Shown here in pieces: positions 8,300-16,263 of a stretch of DNA of 64,000 nt (position 1 is its first letter; the number at the start of each line of letters is the position of its first letter). The notes beneath the pieces are model-generated. The model was not told the origin of the DNA. It searched no databases and saw nothing but the letters and a program-made list of their open reading frames with translations. The translations under genes were made by a program, and so were the position numbers. The stretch is from positions 17,975-81,974 of the forward strand of contig JACMPM010000020.1 in the NCBI GenBank assembly GCA_014377485.1. Reading direction: 5' to 3'. Source of the DNA: Bacteriovorax sp. (GTDB lineage Bacteria > Bdellovibrionota > Bacteriovoracia > Bacteriovoracales > Bacteriovoracaceae).

Positions 8300-9293
8300 A
8301 GTTTTAATTACAGGAGCTGGCGGCTTTCTTGGAAGGTATATCGCCCGCGAATTAATTAAAAAAAATTATCAGGTTTTTAGTTTTTCAAGATCTGAGTATT
8401 CTCATTTGAGAACTCTCGGTGTCACCCAACGCCAGGGCGATTTGAAAAATTATGATGATGTTAAAAATGCCTTAGCAGGCATGGATGCCGTTATTCATAC
8501 TGCTTCTTTAGTTGGTATGTGGGGGCATTATAAGGATTTTTATACTACCAATGTGACGGGGACGGAGAATATTTTAAAGGCGATGAAAGAATTGGGAATT
8601 AAAAAATTAGTTTATACTAGTACGCCCAGTGTAGTTTTTGGAAGAGAAAGTTTATGTGGGGTGGATGAGTCGACTCCGTATCCGGGAAGGTATCTTACAT
8701 ATTATGCTTTGACGAAGGCCATAGCTGAGAGGATGGTTTTGAGGGCCAATGGGGACGATGGTGTCAATGGCCTGTGTGTGGTCGCTTTGCGACCGCACCT
8801 GATCTTTGGGCCGGGAGATATGAATATAGTCCCACGAGTAATTGAAGCTCAAAAAAAGGGGCGTTTAAAGATTATTGGTGATGGTGAGAATTTAGTTGAT
8901 GTTCTTTACGTGGAAAATGCAGCGGCGGCTCACGTAATGGCACTTGAAAAATTGGAATTCAATCACCCTATTGCTGGTCGTGCTTATTTCTTAGGACAGG
9001 GACCAGTTAAATTATGGGATTTTACCAATACGATTTTAAAAAAAGCAGGACTACCGATTGTAACAAAAAAAATGTCTCTTAAAAAAGCTTATGCGATTGG
9101 ATTTATTATTGAGTCTATTTTAAAAATTTTCCGCATCTATAATGTCCATCCACCCATGACAAGATTTGTGGCCTTGCAGCTGGGAAAATCACATTATTTT
9201 AGTCATCATAATCTTGAAGTCGACCTGGGATATCTCCCAATTATTTCCATTGAAGAAGGCATAGACAGATTATTTGCTTCTCACAAATCATAG
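8286..9293 (+). CDS. oleD: OleD, NAD(P)H-dependent 2-alkyl-3-ketoalkanoate reductase
   Basis: An extended short-chain dehydrogenase of about 335 residues that reduces the OleA product to a 2-alkyl-3-hydroxyacid. The cofactor motif is ITGAGGFLGRYIAREL. The active-site Ser/Thr lies in YTSTPSVVFG and the catalytic pair is the YALTK motif (YxxxK). Start chosen at the ATG at 8286, inside the end of oleC (14-base overlap); a TTG nine bases earlier is less likely. It closes the operon: the next gene is convergent and ends four bases away. The stretch around 8500-8830 is visibly more G-rich than its surroundings. Confidence 0.9.
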   Translation: MKSTKVLITGAGGFLGRYIARELIKKNYQVFSFSRSEYSHLRTLGVTQRQGDLKNYDDVKNALAGMDAVIHTASLVGMWGHYKDFYTTNVTGTENILKAMKELGIKKLVYTSTPSVVFGRESLCGVDESTPYPGRYLTYYALTKAIAERMVLRANGDDGVNGLCVVALRPHLIFGPGDMNIVPRVIEAQKKGRLKIIGDGENLVDVLYVENAAAAHVMALEKLEFNHPIAGRAYFLGQGPVKLWDFTNTILKKAGLPIVTKKMSLKKAYAIGFIIESILKIFRIYNVHPPMTRFVALQLGKSHYFSHHNLEVDLGYLPIISIEEGIDRLFASHKS

Positions 9294-9297
9294 CTAA

Positions 9298-11397
9298 TTA
9301 CTGATCCACAACAACCGAAGATGGAGCACGCAGGTTTTCAAGTCGCATATAATGGTCAACGGCGCCTAGGCCCTTGAATGCTCCTTCATGAAAGCTTGTA
9401 GTAAAATTGCGACCATCTGGAGTCATCGCATCGAAGCTGCCGTAAAAGAAAACATTTTGAACACCAAACAAATTATAGTAATGAACTTTGCTGTTAGAAT
9501 TGTTAACAATATTATTGGTTAAGTTCTTTAAAGGCCATAATGGTATTTCTACCCAATCGGCCTTATCTTTAAAGGTCATTTGAGAGAGACAGTCTTTTAA
9601 GAATGCACGGGACTTGGCCGCTGAGAAAATAGCCTTCTTCGCTTGAGATTCACAAGAATTGATTGTATCTGCAGTAATTTTTTCGTGTGAGAGGTCTTTG
9701 AAATATTCAATATAATCATTTTGCAAAGATCGTCGACAGTTATCAAATAGATTTCTAAAATTAAAAAACTTATTTCTTGGGTACTCGTCACATAATCCAT
9801 TTATATGATCAAAGACTTCTCCCATGCTTAATGAATTTAAATAGCGAATTCCTTCGGTGTTGACCTGGTATTGCCCGGTTATATTAAAAGGAGCAACGAG
9901 ATAATCATTTTGAACCATGCCTACAGCCAATGGATCTATACCAGAGTAGCGTTCAAGAATAAATACTGCGCGGTCACGGTATTTTCTTCCAAATGTACCA
10001 GTGCTTTTTTTGGTCGTAAATTCTGCAATGAAAGTCATAGAGAGTTTTTGTTCATTGTCTTTAATATTTAAATCTTCGTGGTTTTCAAGAAGATTTCTTT
10101 CACTGTCATATTCAATAGTGACTTTTTTACTGTCACTTGCCATTTTGGCAGCACTCGCTTCAGAGTTAGTGATGGCATAAATGACACTTGCAAAAAGTCT
10201 TGAGACTAAATCTTCAGTGTACTTAACTTTTTCATAATAATGTCTGAAGAAATTTTTTACTCTTCCATCGGTCGTTACTTCTATCTGTTGAGTTTTTGAA
10301 CTTTTTGATCCACCCAAAAGGAGAAAATTGTATTTGTGTTCAATGGTCTGGGCAATTTTCTTTTCTTCTGAAATTATATAAGGACCAAGAATGTTTAAAT
10401 CCCCTTCGCGGTTCTTAAGTAATTGTGCAATTTCTTCAACGACTGGATTACCAGGAACCATTTCGCGCAAATTATTTTGATTAAAATTCAAATAGATTTT
10501 ATAGCTAGAGGCCAGTTCGTAGCTAAAATCATAAGAAAGAAGAGTAAGTTTTAGAATTTTTAAAAAGTCGGCCTGGATTCCAATAGAAACTCCCGCCATT
10601 ACCATTTTAGATTTTTCATAAGACATATGAACATCGTCTCCAATCCCGGTAGTACTTGGACTTGAGACAACTTCTACGCGAGACATTTTTTCGAACTTCG
10701 CAAGAACTCCGGCCATGGCGGTGATACCAGAATAGAGAGGAGCGGAAACCATTCCTCCGGCCTTAACTGAAAGAGAGTCTTCTTTAAAAACCATCTCGTT
10801 GGTTTGCATATTAATAATTTTATTAAATTGAAGAGCATTAAACGGTAAAAACAATTTTTCCATATGCGTGGTCAGGCCTTCATTATAAGAGTTAGCATAA
10901 TGAACCCATGTATAAGTTCTTTTAAAAACTATTCCCGCAAAAGCAGCTAGATTGTTTTGAGATATATCAATAACTTTATGATCAGATAGATTGCTCATTA
11001 CTTTAGAAGCATCAATAAAAATAGAAAATGTATCTGTTACTATCCACCGTTTAGCGTCGTATAAATCTGGAGCAAGGTTTCGGTCAGCGCTGATTGAAAA
11101 GTCAATGAAGGGTTTTCTATAAGAAAATCCAATACTATTAAGGCCTCCGGTTACGGAAGTTGTACTATTTTGAAGTACTCTTGCCGCTTCTCTCTGGCCA
11201 ATATGATCATATTCCAAATTCATTTCATCAAGGATTTGTTGATAAAGATTACTTTTGGAATCTAAGGGACTAACAACATTTAAATAGTTAAAGGCACTAC
11301 TTGAAGAGTCGTTGGTAGTTTGAGCAGTAGCACTAGAAAATATTGCTAGCGTGCTTAGAGCGGCGATCGAGCAAAATTTTGTGAATTTTATTTTCAT
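9298..11397 (-). CDS. Large exported hypothetical protein, 699 residues
   Basis: Start at 11397 (MKIKFTKF) is preferred because AGAGG lies seven bases upstream and a sigma-28-type promoter lies just beyond; a longer reading from 11418 lacks support. A signal peptide ends near SSATAQ. The mature protein has many alternating beta-type segments (for example MVMAGVSIGIQ, and a run around LTLLSYDFSYELASSYKIYLNF), a middle helical part, and a C-terminal Cys-containing region (LCDEYPR, NCRRS, SCESQ, KDCLSQ). It looks like an outer-membrane or surface protein. No family is recognised. It is transcribed toward and ends four bases from oleD, so it is not part of that operon. Confidence 0.75.
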   Translation of the reverse strand: MKIKFTKFCSIAALSTLAIFSSATAQTTNDSSSSAFNYLNVVSPLDSKSNLYQQILDEMNLEYDHIGQREAARVLQNSTTSVTGGLNSIGFSYRKPFIDFSISADRNLAPDLYDAKRWIVTDTFSIFIDASKVMSNLSDHKVIDISQNNLAAFAGIVFKRTYTWVHYANSYNEGLTTHMEKLFLPFNALQFNKIINMQTNEMVFKEDSLSVKAGGMVSAPLYSGITAMAGVLAKFEKMSRVEVVSSPSTTGIGDDVHMSYEKSKMVMAGVSIGIQADFLKILKLTLLSYDFSYELASSYKIYLNFNQNNLREMVPGNPVVEEIAQLLKNREGDLNILGPYIISEEKKIAQTIEHKYNFLLLGGSKSSKTQQIEVTTDGRVKNFFRHYYEKVKYTEDLVSRLFASVIYAITNSEASAAKMASDSKKVTIEYDSERNLLENHEDLNIKDNEQKLSMTFIAEFTTKKSTGTFGRKYRDRAVFILERYSGIDPLAVGMVQNDYLVAPFNITGQYQVNTEGIRYLNSLSMGEVFDHINGLCDEYPRNKFFNFRNLFDNCRRSLQNDYIEYFKDLSHEKITADTINSCESQAKKAIFSAAKSRAFLKDCLSQMTFKDKADWVEIPLWPLKNLTNNIVNNSNSKVHYYNLFGVQNVFFYGSFDAMTPDGRNFTTSFHEGAFKGLGAVDHYMRLENLRAPSSVVVDQ

Positions 11398-11428
11398 ATT
11401 GATGCCTCTGAACGCCATTATGACAGAC

Positions 11429-11458
11429 TCATCGGCTAAACAAAGGCATTACTTGACA
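11429..11458 (-). promoter_or_regulatory. Sigma-28 (FliA)-type promoter for the gene starting at 11397
   Basis: On the minus strand GTCAAG (containing TCAA, 11453-11456) is followed after 16 bases by GCCGATGA (11429-11436). This resembles the motility-sigma consensus TCAA/TAAA-N15-GCCGATAA. The start codon is about 30 bases downstream. Confidence 0.55.
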
Positions 11459-11538
11459 GTTTCAGTATCGAGAACTTAGCAATAAAACATTCAGAAAATA
11501 TGCCATAAATATTCCTCACTTCCGTCCAAGCTGTTAGA

Positions 11539-12366
11539 ATGCTTATTATGAAAGGAACACGTCTTATCGTTTTAATCTTATCAATTCTGCTATTAACCAT
11601 TAGTAGCGGACTTTTATTTTATAAGAATCTTTTTCTGCTTGAATCCATCAGCTCTGGTGGAAAAGTTGATTTCGAAGAACTTCGTTACACTGATCTGCAA
11701 ATTAATGCCACTGCCGCGATGTTAAGAAAAAATCTTAGTGCTGATTCAACCATGCTCGAAAATGAAGTGACTCGGCTAAAAGAATTGATGAATATTGTCA
11801 CTGATGTCAACAAAAGCACACCTGAACTAAGTAACTCAATAACTAAAATTCGATTGTATTTTGATAAAAAAATTATTGATTTAAATAATTTTCAAACGGG
11901 TTTAAAAGAATTAAAAAAAGCCGTGGACTCACTTAACCCTGCCTATAATGAATTAAGTCGAAACAAAATTAAATTCTCGGTTGATAATAGAGATTTTTAT
12001 CGAGAGTGCGTAGTTGATGCACTTTTTTACGTTTCGTTATCTAATAATGATAACGAAATTCGCTTATCTGAAGATAAAAAAATTCTTAGTCAAATCCTGG
12101 GCTTTGCCAAAGCTCCCAACCCCAATGTTCAAAAGTTTAGTGCTTATATCGACATCGTATTAAAACGTACCAAAGAGATTGACCGCTTGACTGAAAATTT
12201 TAATAAAGACATCTCAATTAATAATGAATTGATGATCGTTGGAAAATATTACAAAGAATCTCAAGATTCTAAGGCCCATGATGGTGAAATTTTCCTATCC
12301 ATGATTTTTGGCGCCATAGTTCTGTATTTAATTTCAGTGGTAGTGATTTTGAGAAAACTTACTTAA
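11539..12366 (+). CDS. Two-TM sensor-like membrane protein without an output domain
   Basis: 275 residues. A TM helix at about 8-30 is followed by a long helical extracytoplasmic region (about 35-245), and a second TM (MIFGAIVLYLISVVVIL) ends four residues before the C-terminus. The layout and the phrases LRYTDLQINATAAMLRKN and NNFQTGLKELKKAV recall the DAHL-type sensing domain of histidine kinases, but no HAMP, kinase or cyclase domain follows. The final codons overlap the convergent fabI-like gene by four bases. Starts at 11539 or 11548 are both possible; neither has a good ribosome-binding site. Function is unknown: perhaps a ligand-binding accessory, or a receptor that lost its output. 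Confidence 0.6.
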   Translation: MLIMKGTRLIVLILSILLLTISSGLLFYKNLFLLESISSGGKVDFEELRYTDLQINATAAMLRKNLSADSTMLENEVTRLKELMNIVTDVNKSTPELSNSITKIRLYFDKKIIDLNNFQTGLKELKKAVDSLNPAYNELSRNKIKFSVDNRDFYRECVVDALFYVSLSNNDNEIRLSEDKKILSQILGFAKAPNPNVQKFSAYIDIVLKRTKEIDRLTENFNKDISINNELMIVGKYYKESQDSKAHDGEIFLSMIFGAIVLYLISVVVILRKLT

Positions 12367-13160
12367 GAATTCTTAGAATAAGCAGCAACCACCTTTTCAT
12401 CAAAATAATTTGCGCTCATTCCAGCGTCCACTAAAACGCCACTTGCATTTATACCGCTTGAGCGAGGACTTAAAAGGAAAACGACAGTATTGGCCACTTC
12501 CGATGTATCAAGGGCGTGTCTTCTCATCGTAAGTTGTTCAGCGTAGAGATAATTTTCGATATAACCCGGAATTCCTGCCGAAGCAGAAGTCTTTAATGGT
12601 CCAGCGCAGACCGCATTGAATCGCACCGAGCTAATGCTTGCAAAAGATTTAGCAAGGAATGCTACAGTAGCGTCTAGAGAGGCTTTAATCGGTCCCATAT
12701 AGCCATAGTTAGTGGCGCGAGTACTTGAGATCGAAATTGTAACCACAGAAGCATTAGGGTCTAGAATATTTTTTATGGTATTTGAGAGAGCAATTAAGGA
12801 AAAAGAAGAAATAGTGCTTGCTTGAAGATAATCTTGTAATTTAGTTTCGTGAAATGGCTTCATCCCTTCTGAATAGTTGGCAAAAGCAATAGAGTGCAAA
12901 AAGCCGTGAAGCTTAACACCATCTGATGTTAATAACTCTCCAAATTCTCTAATTTCAGTTTCGCTTTCTACATTGAGAAGATAAATCTTTTTTTCGGGAA
13001 AAAGTTTTTCAACTCTCTCTTTTATTTCTGCGTTTTGAACTGCGAATATTAAATCGGCACCATTTTCTTGCAAAATCTTCGCAGAAAAATAAGCCACTGA
13101 TTTTTTATTGGCCACACCTGTTATTAAAAAAGTTTTATTTTCTAAATCGAGAAAGCTCAT
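12363..13160 (-). CDS. fabI: FabI-type enoyl-ACP reductase
   Basis: A 265-residue atypical SDR. The cofactor region is ITGVANKKSVAYFSAK, the FabI version of the glycine motif, and the catalytic Tyr-x6-Lys is YGYMGPIK. The LHSIAFANYSEG stretch corresponds to the FabI substrate strand, and the C-terminus keeps the GVLVDAGMSANYF fold end. It would perform the last reduction of a fatty-acid elongation cycle. AAGGAT lies upstream of the ATG. It is third in the fabG-fabZ-fabI operon, 19 bases after fabZ. Whether this is the only FabI of the cell or a cluster-specific copy cannot be told from the window. Confidence 0.85.
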   Translation of the reverse strand: MSFLDLENKTFLITGVANKKSVAYFSAKILQENGADLIFAVQNAEIKERVEKLFPEKKIYLLNVESETEIREFGELLTSDGVKLHGFLHSIAFANYSEGMKPFHETKLQDYLQASTISSFSLIALSNTIKNILDPNASVVTISISSTRATNYGYMGPIKASLDATVAFLAKSFASISSVRFNAVCAGPLKTSASAGIPGYIENYLYAEQLTMRRHALDTSEVANTVVFLLSPRSSGINASGVLVDAGMSANYFDEKVVAAYSKNS

Positions 13161-13179
13161 TTATCAATCCTTGAATTTT

Positions 13180-13587
13180 TTAAATACTGGCGACAGCAAA
13201 TTCGATTACTAAAACAACTTTGCCATTGACCCTTGTTGATCCTTTCATATAACTGGCATTGGAAATGCTATCAATTAATTCTACTTCCATTTCTAAAGTA
13301 TCACCGGGGTGAACCATATTTTTAAATTTGGCATTCTGTACTCTGGTGACAACTCCTAAACCTGCACCAGCTTTTCCGGCCATCAATGCAGCTCCTGATT
13401 GGAAAAGTGCTTCTTGTAAAAGCACTCCAGGCATAATGGGGTTTCCTGGAAAATGTCCCTTAAAAAAATCTTCTTCACCCGTAAGTGTCAGAGAAGTTGA
13501 AATTTTTTTTTCTTCGAGACCGGTAATTTTATCGACAAATAAAAAAGGCGGGCGTTGAGGAATTAAGTCTTTGATGTCTGGAAACAT
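13180..13587 (-). CDS. fabZ: FabZ-like 3-hydroxyacyl-ACP dehydratase
   Basis: A 135-residue hotdog-fold protein. The active-site His is in FFKGHFPGNPIMPGVLLQEAL and the catalytic Glu is in LQEAL, as in FabZ. IPQRPPFLFVDKI is the usual N-terminal strand. GGAGG within the end of fabG serves as its ribosome-binding site, and the fabG stop is two bases upstream. Together with fabG and fabI it provides the three processing steps of type II elongation; the matching ketosynthase and ACP lie at 1817-3312. It is slightly shorter than typical FabZ. Confidence 0.88.
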   Translation of the reverse strand: MFPDIKDLIPQRPPFLFVDKITGLEEKKISTSLTLTGEEDFFKGHFPGNPIMPGVLLQEALFQSGAALMAGKAGAGLGVVTRVQNAKFKNMVHPGDTLEMEVELIDSISNASYMKGSTRVNGKVVLVIEFAVASI

Positions 13588-13589
13588 TA

Positions 13590-14327
13590 TTAGAGGCCTC
13601 CAGATATTTCAAGACTTGCTCCAGTGATATAGCTTGCTTCTTTGCTTGCCAAAAATAAAACAGCAGCGGCCACTTCTGAAACTTTGCCAAAACGTTTCAT
13701 GGGAACGTCTTTCATATATTCTTTTCGTTGCTCTTCAGGAAGATCAGCTAAAAGCTCAGTATCGATAAATCCCGGGCAGATATTATTAACAGTGATTCCT
13801 CGTTTCGCGACTTCTTTTGATAGAGATTTCGAAATAGCAATCTGTCCCGCTTTTGAAGCGGCGTAATTAGCTTGTCCGGGAAGACCAAGAGATCCACCTA
13901 TTGATGACATATTCACAATTCTTCCATAGCGATTTTTCATGAATTGCAAGACTGCATGTTTACTCATTAAAAAAGTCCCAGTGAGATTTGTACTAATAAC
14001 GTCATTCCAATCGCCAAGTGACATCATGGCGGTTACTTGATCTTTTCTGATGCCGGAATTATTTATTAAGATTTCAATTTTTGGATGCGTTGATTCTATT
14101 TCGGCAAAGAATTTTATAATAGCGTCTTCATCTCTGACATCACATTTTCTAATAATAAGTTTGTCACCGTAATGAAGACTCTCCTCTTTGAATTTCATTG
14201 CTGCTATATCATTGCCGGCATAAGTCGCAACAACAGTTGCACCTTCTTTTAAAAAGGCTTCTGCGATTCCTCTGCCAATTCCGCGCGTGCCACCTGTAAC
14301 TATCGCTGTTTGATTTTCAAACTTCAT
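13590..14327 (-). CDS. fabG: FabG-like 3-oxoacyl-ACP reductase
   Basis: A classical SDR of about 245 residues. The NADPH motif is TGGTRGIGRGIAEAF; INNSGIRKD precedes the catalytic Ser in NMSSIGG and Tyr/Lys in YAASKAG; the C-terminus ends in ITGASLEISGGL. It reduces 3-oxoacyl-ACP to the 3-hydroxy form. The ATG at 14327 with AGGA about nine bases upstream is preferred over a TTG at 14336. It is first in the operon with fabZ and fabI. SDR assignment is certain; the FabG role is inferred from the neighbours. Confidence 0.88.
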   Translation of the reverse strand: MKFENQTAIVTGGTRGIGRGIAEAFLKEGATVVATYAGNDIAAMKFKEESLHYGDKLIIRKCDVRDEDAIIKFFAEIESTHPKIEILINNSGIRKDQVTAMMSLGDWNDVISTNLTGTFLMSKHAVLQFMKNRYGRIVNMSSIGGSLGLPGQANYAASKAGQIAISKSLSKEVAKRGITVNNICPGFIDTELLADLPEEQRKEYMKDVPMKRFGKVSEVAAAVLFLASKEASYITGASLEISGGL

Positions 14328-14431
14328 AAAATTCAATCCTATCTTTTGGGTAATCAGAGGGAATTCTATAGGCAGATATGGGCTTTGAGAAGATGGAATT
14401 GAGCCTTGTATATGAGTTTGTCATGTGTCAT

Positions 14432-16237
14432 TCATGGTAATTTGACAGCTGCACCGCCTGTCGGTGGATTTATAAAGGCCAAAGAGTTCATTGCATTGAC
14501 AGCATTTCCTGTTGTTGTTTTCCCCGATAAAGAAGCTGTAGGAATACCTCCACCTTTAATTGAATTGGCAACATCAGCGTATGTGTAATTCGGATTATAA
14601 GCAAAAATCATTGCAGCCAGACCTGCTACATGGGGGGATGCCATCGAAGTACCACTAATTGTATTGTAAGTCGTATTGTTTGGAACAAGAGACGTTATTG
14701 AAAACAGTGAGAGATTTGCACCTAAATCAGTTCTTGTTGCATCTGAAACAAAATTAAATCCGATAGTAGTGCTCGCACTTATGTAAGCACTAATATCACT
14801 GCTGTATGGATCCCTGGATCCTCCACTTGATCCACTAAAAGCGACCAACCCGATTCCTCCAGGAATTGGATCTCCACTACTAGAGCTTGCTTTTACACTA
14901 AAAAAATCTGCTGATTCTTCGGAGTCTAACATTAAGTAATAATCTAACTTCGCGGCCGTTGCTCCAGTTAAGTTAAATGATTTCCATGCACGGTCATCAG
15001 TATTATTTAAATAATTTACCGAGGTATGATTATAAGTTGGAGGACTAACTAAACAACTAGTCGGAACACCAAAGTTAAGAGATTTGTAACCCCAACCAGT
15101 TGCGGTAGTGCTAGAAAAATTCCATCCAGAATTCAGGCCATCTGTGGTTGTTGTATGAGTACCAGGCCATGTGCTCACGATATTTGTACCTGGAGCTCCA
15201 ACATCTACGCTAGTCGTGCCGTAATTAGAAAAACTTGCCAGTGAAAAATTTTGTGTAAGAGCTGCCACGCAGAGTACGTTTGATTGTGCATAATTGCATG
15301 GGTATGAAGGAGTCGATCCGCTATCTACATTTTCGTTACTATTTCCGGCCGCGACTACTACCAGTACACCACTTGTTTTAGCATTGGTAATCGCAGTATT
15401 AAAGGCAGGATCAAATGTCGATCCACCAATACTCATATTAATGACTTTTGCGCCATTTGCTACGGCGAAATCTACGCCTTGAATAATGTTTGAAGTAGTC
15501 CCTGATCCGGAAGCATCCATTACTCTGACGGCCATTATATTTGCTTTCCAACAAACACCTGTAGTGCCTATTCCATTATCACCGACTGCGCCTATAGTGC
15601 CGGCAACGTGAGTTCCGTGACCATTCTTGTCCATGGGATCATTTGTTGATTCGACAAAATTATAACCATGCTTGGGAAAAGAGACGCCTCCATCCCACAT
15701 ATTTGCAGCTAAATCATTATGATTATAATTTACGCCAGAATCAACAACTGCAACGATGACCGAACTGCAATCAGTAATTAAACTCCATGCTGATTCAAGT
15801 TTCATATCGCTTCCAGAAGTCCCGGGATTATTAGTTTCAATTGCAGCATTAGGTCCACCAAGTCCATTATTGCTTACAACTTGTCCGGTATTATGAAGTC
15901 CCCACAGTCTTCCATACGCACTATCATTAGGAACAGTATTTAAATGATAAATATAATTCGGCTGGGCAAATTCAATGTCGGGATCTTTTTTTAACTCTTC
16001 AATGGATTTCAACAAATCAACATTATTATTTAAAGTGATATGTGAAAGTCCTTTTGAGCTCAATTTTTTTATTTTAAAGCCACCGCTTTTTGCCATTGAT
16101 TGTTTTTGAGCTGAGAAAGAAATATAAGATTTATATTTTACGATAATTTCATTATGAACATATGTTTCTTTTCTAACAACAGAGAAAACTTTGGTTGAAA
16201 TCGTAATTAAAATTAATCCAAATATTATTTTATACAT
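14432..16237 (-). CDS. Exported subtilisin-like serine protease (S8) with inserted domain
   Basis: 601 residues with a signal peptide (1-20), a short inhibitor-like prodomain (about 21-100, ending IEFAQPNYIYHLN), then the S8 catalytic domain. Catalytic residues are Asp166 (VVAVVDSGVNY), His207 (NGHGTHVAGTIG), the oxyanion Asn in VVVAAGNSN, and Ser531 (SGTSMASPHVAG). About 150 residues are inserted between GAPGTNIVSTW and the Ser motif; they look beta-rich (LDYYLMLDSEESADFFSVKASS) and resemble a jelly-roll module. All catalytic residues are intact. It follows the repeat lipoprotein after 26 bases, so the two are probably co-transcribed. Likely secreted or surface protease, plausibly used against host or prey protein. 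Confidence 0.88.
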   Translation of the reverse strand: MYKIIFGLILITISTKVFSVVRKETYVHNEIIVKYKSYISFSAQKQSMAKSGGFKIKKLSSKGLSHITLNNNVDLLKSIEELKKDPDIEFAQPNYIYHLNTVPNDSAYGRLWGLHNTGQVVSNNGLGGPNAAIETNNPGTSGSDMKLESAWSLITDCSSVIVAVVDSGVNYNHNDLAANMWDGGVSFPKHGYNFVESTNDPMDKNGHGTHVAGTIGAVGDNGIGTTGVCWKANIMAVRVMDASGSGTTSNIIQGVDFAVANGAKVINMSIGGSTFDPAFNTAITNAKTSGVLVVVAAGNSNENVDSGSTPSYPCNYAQSNVLCVAALTQNFSLASFSNYGTTSVDVGAPGTNIVSTWPGTHTTTTDGLNSGWNFSSTTATGWGYKSLNFGVPTSCLVSPPTYNHTSVNYLNNTDDRAWKSFNLTGATAAKLDYYLMLDSEESADFFSVKASSSSGDPIPGGIGLVAFSGSSGGSRDPYSSDISAYISASTTIGFNFVSDATRTDLGANLSLFSITSLVPNNTTYNTISGTSMASPHVAGLAAMIFAYNPNYTYADVANSIKGGGIPTASLSGKTTTGNAVNAMNSLAFINPPTGGAAVKLP

Positions 16238-16263
16238 TTACGACTCTCTATTTAAAATAGCAT

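Noticed and set aside
11480..11515. Possible sigma-28-type promoter for the two-TM gene at 11539 (TAAA-N15-GCCATAAA)
   Set aside because: The -10 lacks the GAT core (only about five of eight matches), so it was not counted in the regulon.
14406..14588. Plus-strand reading opposite the end of the subtilase gene
   Set aside because: It is antisense to the conserved C-terminus of the protease and shows no protein-like features.
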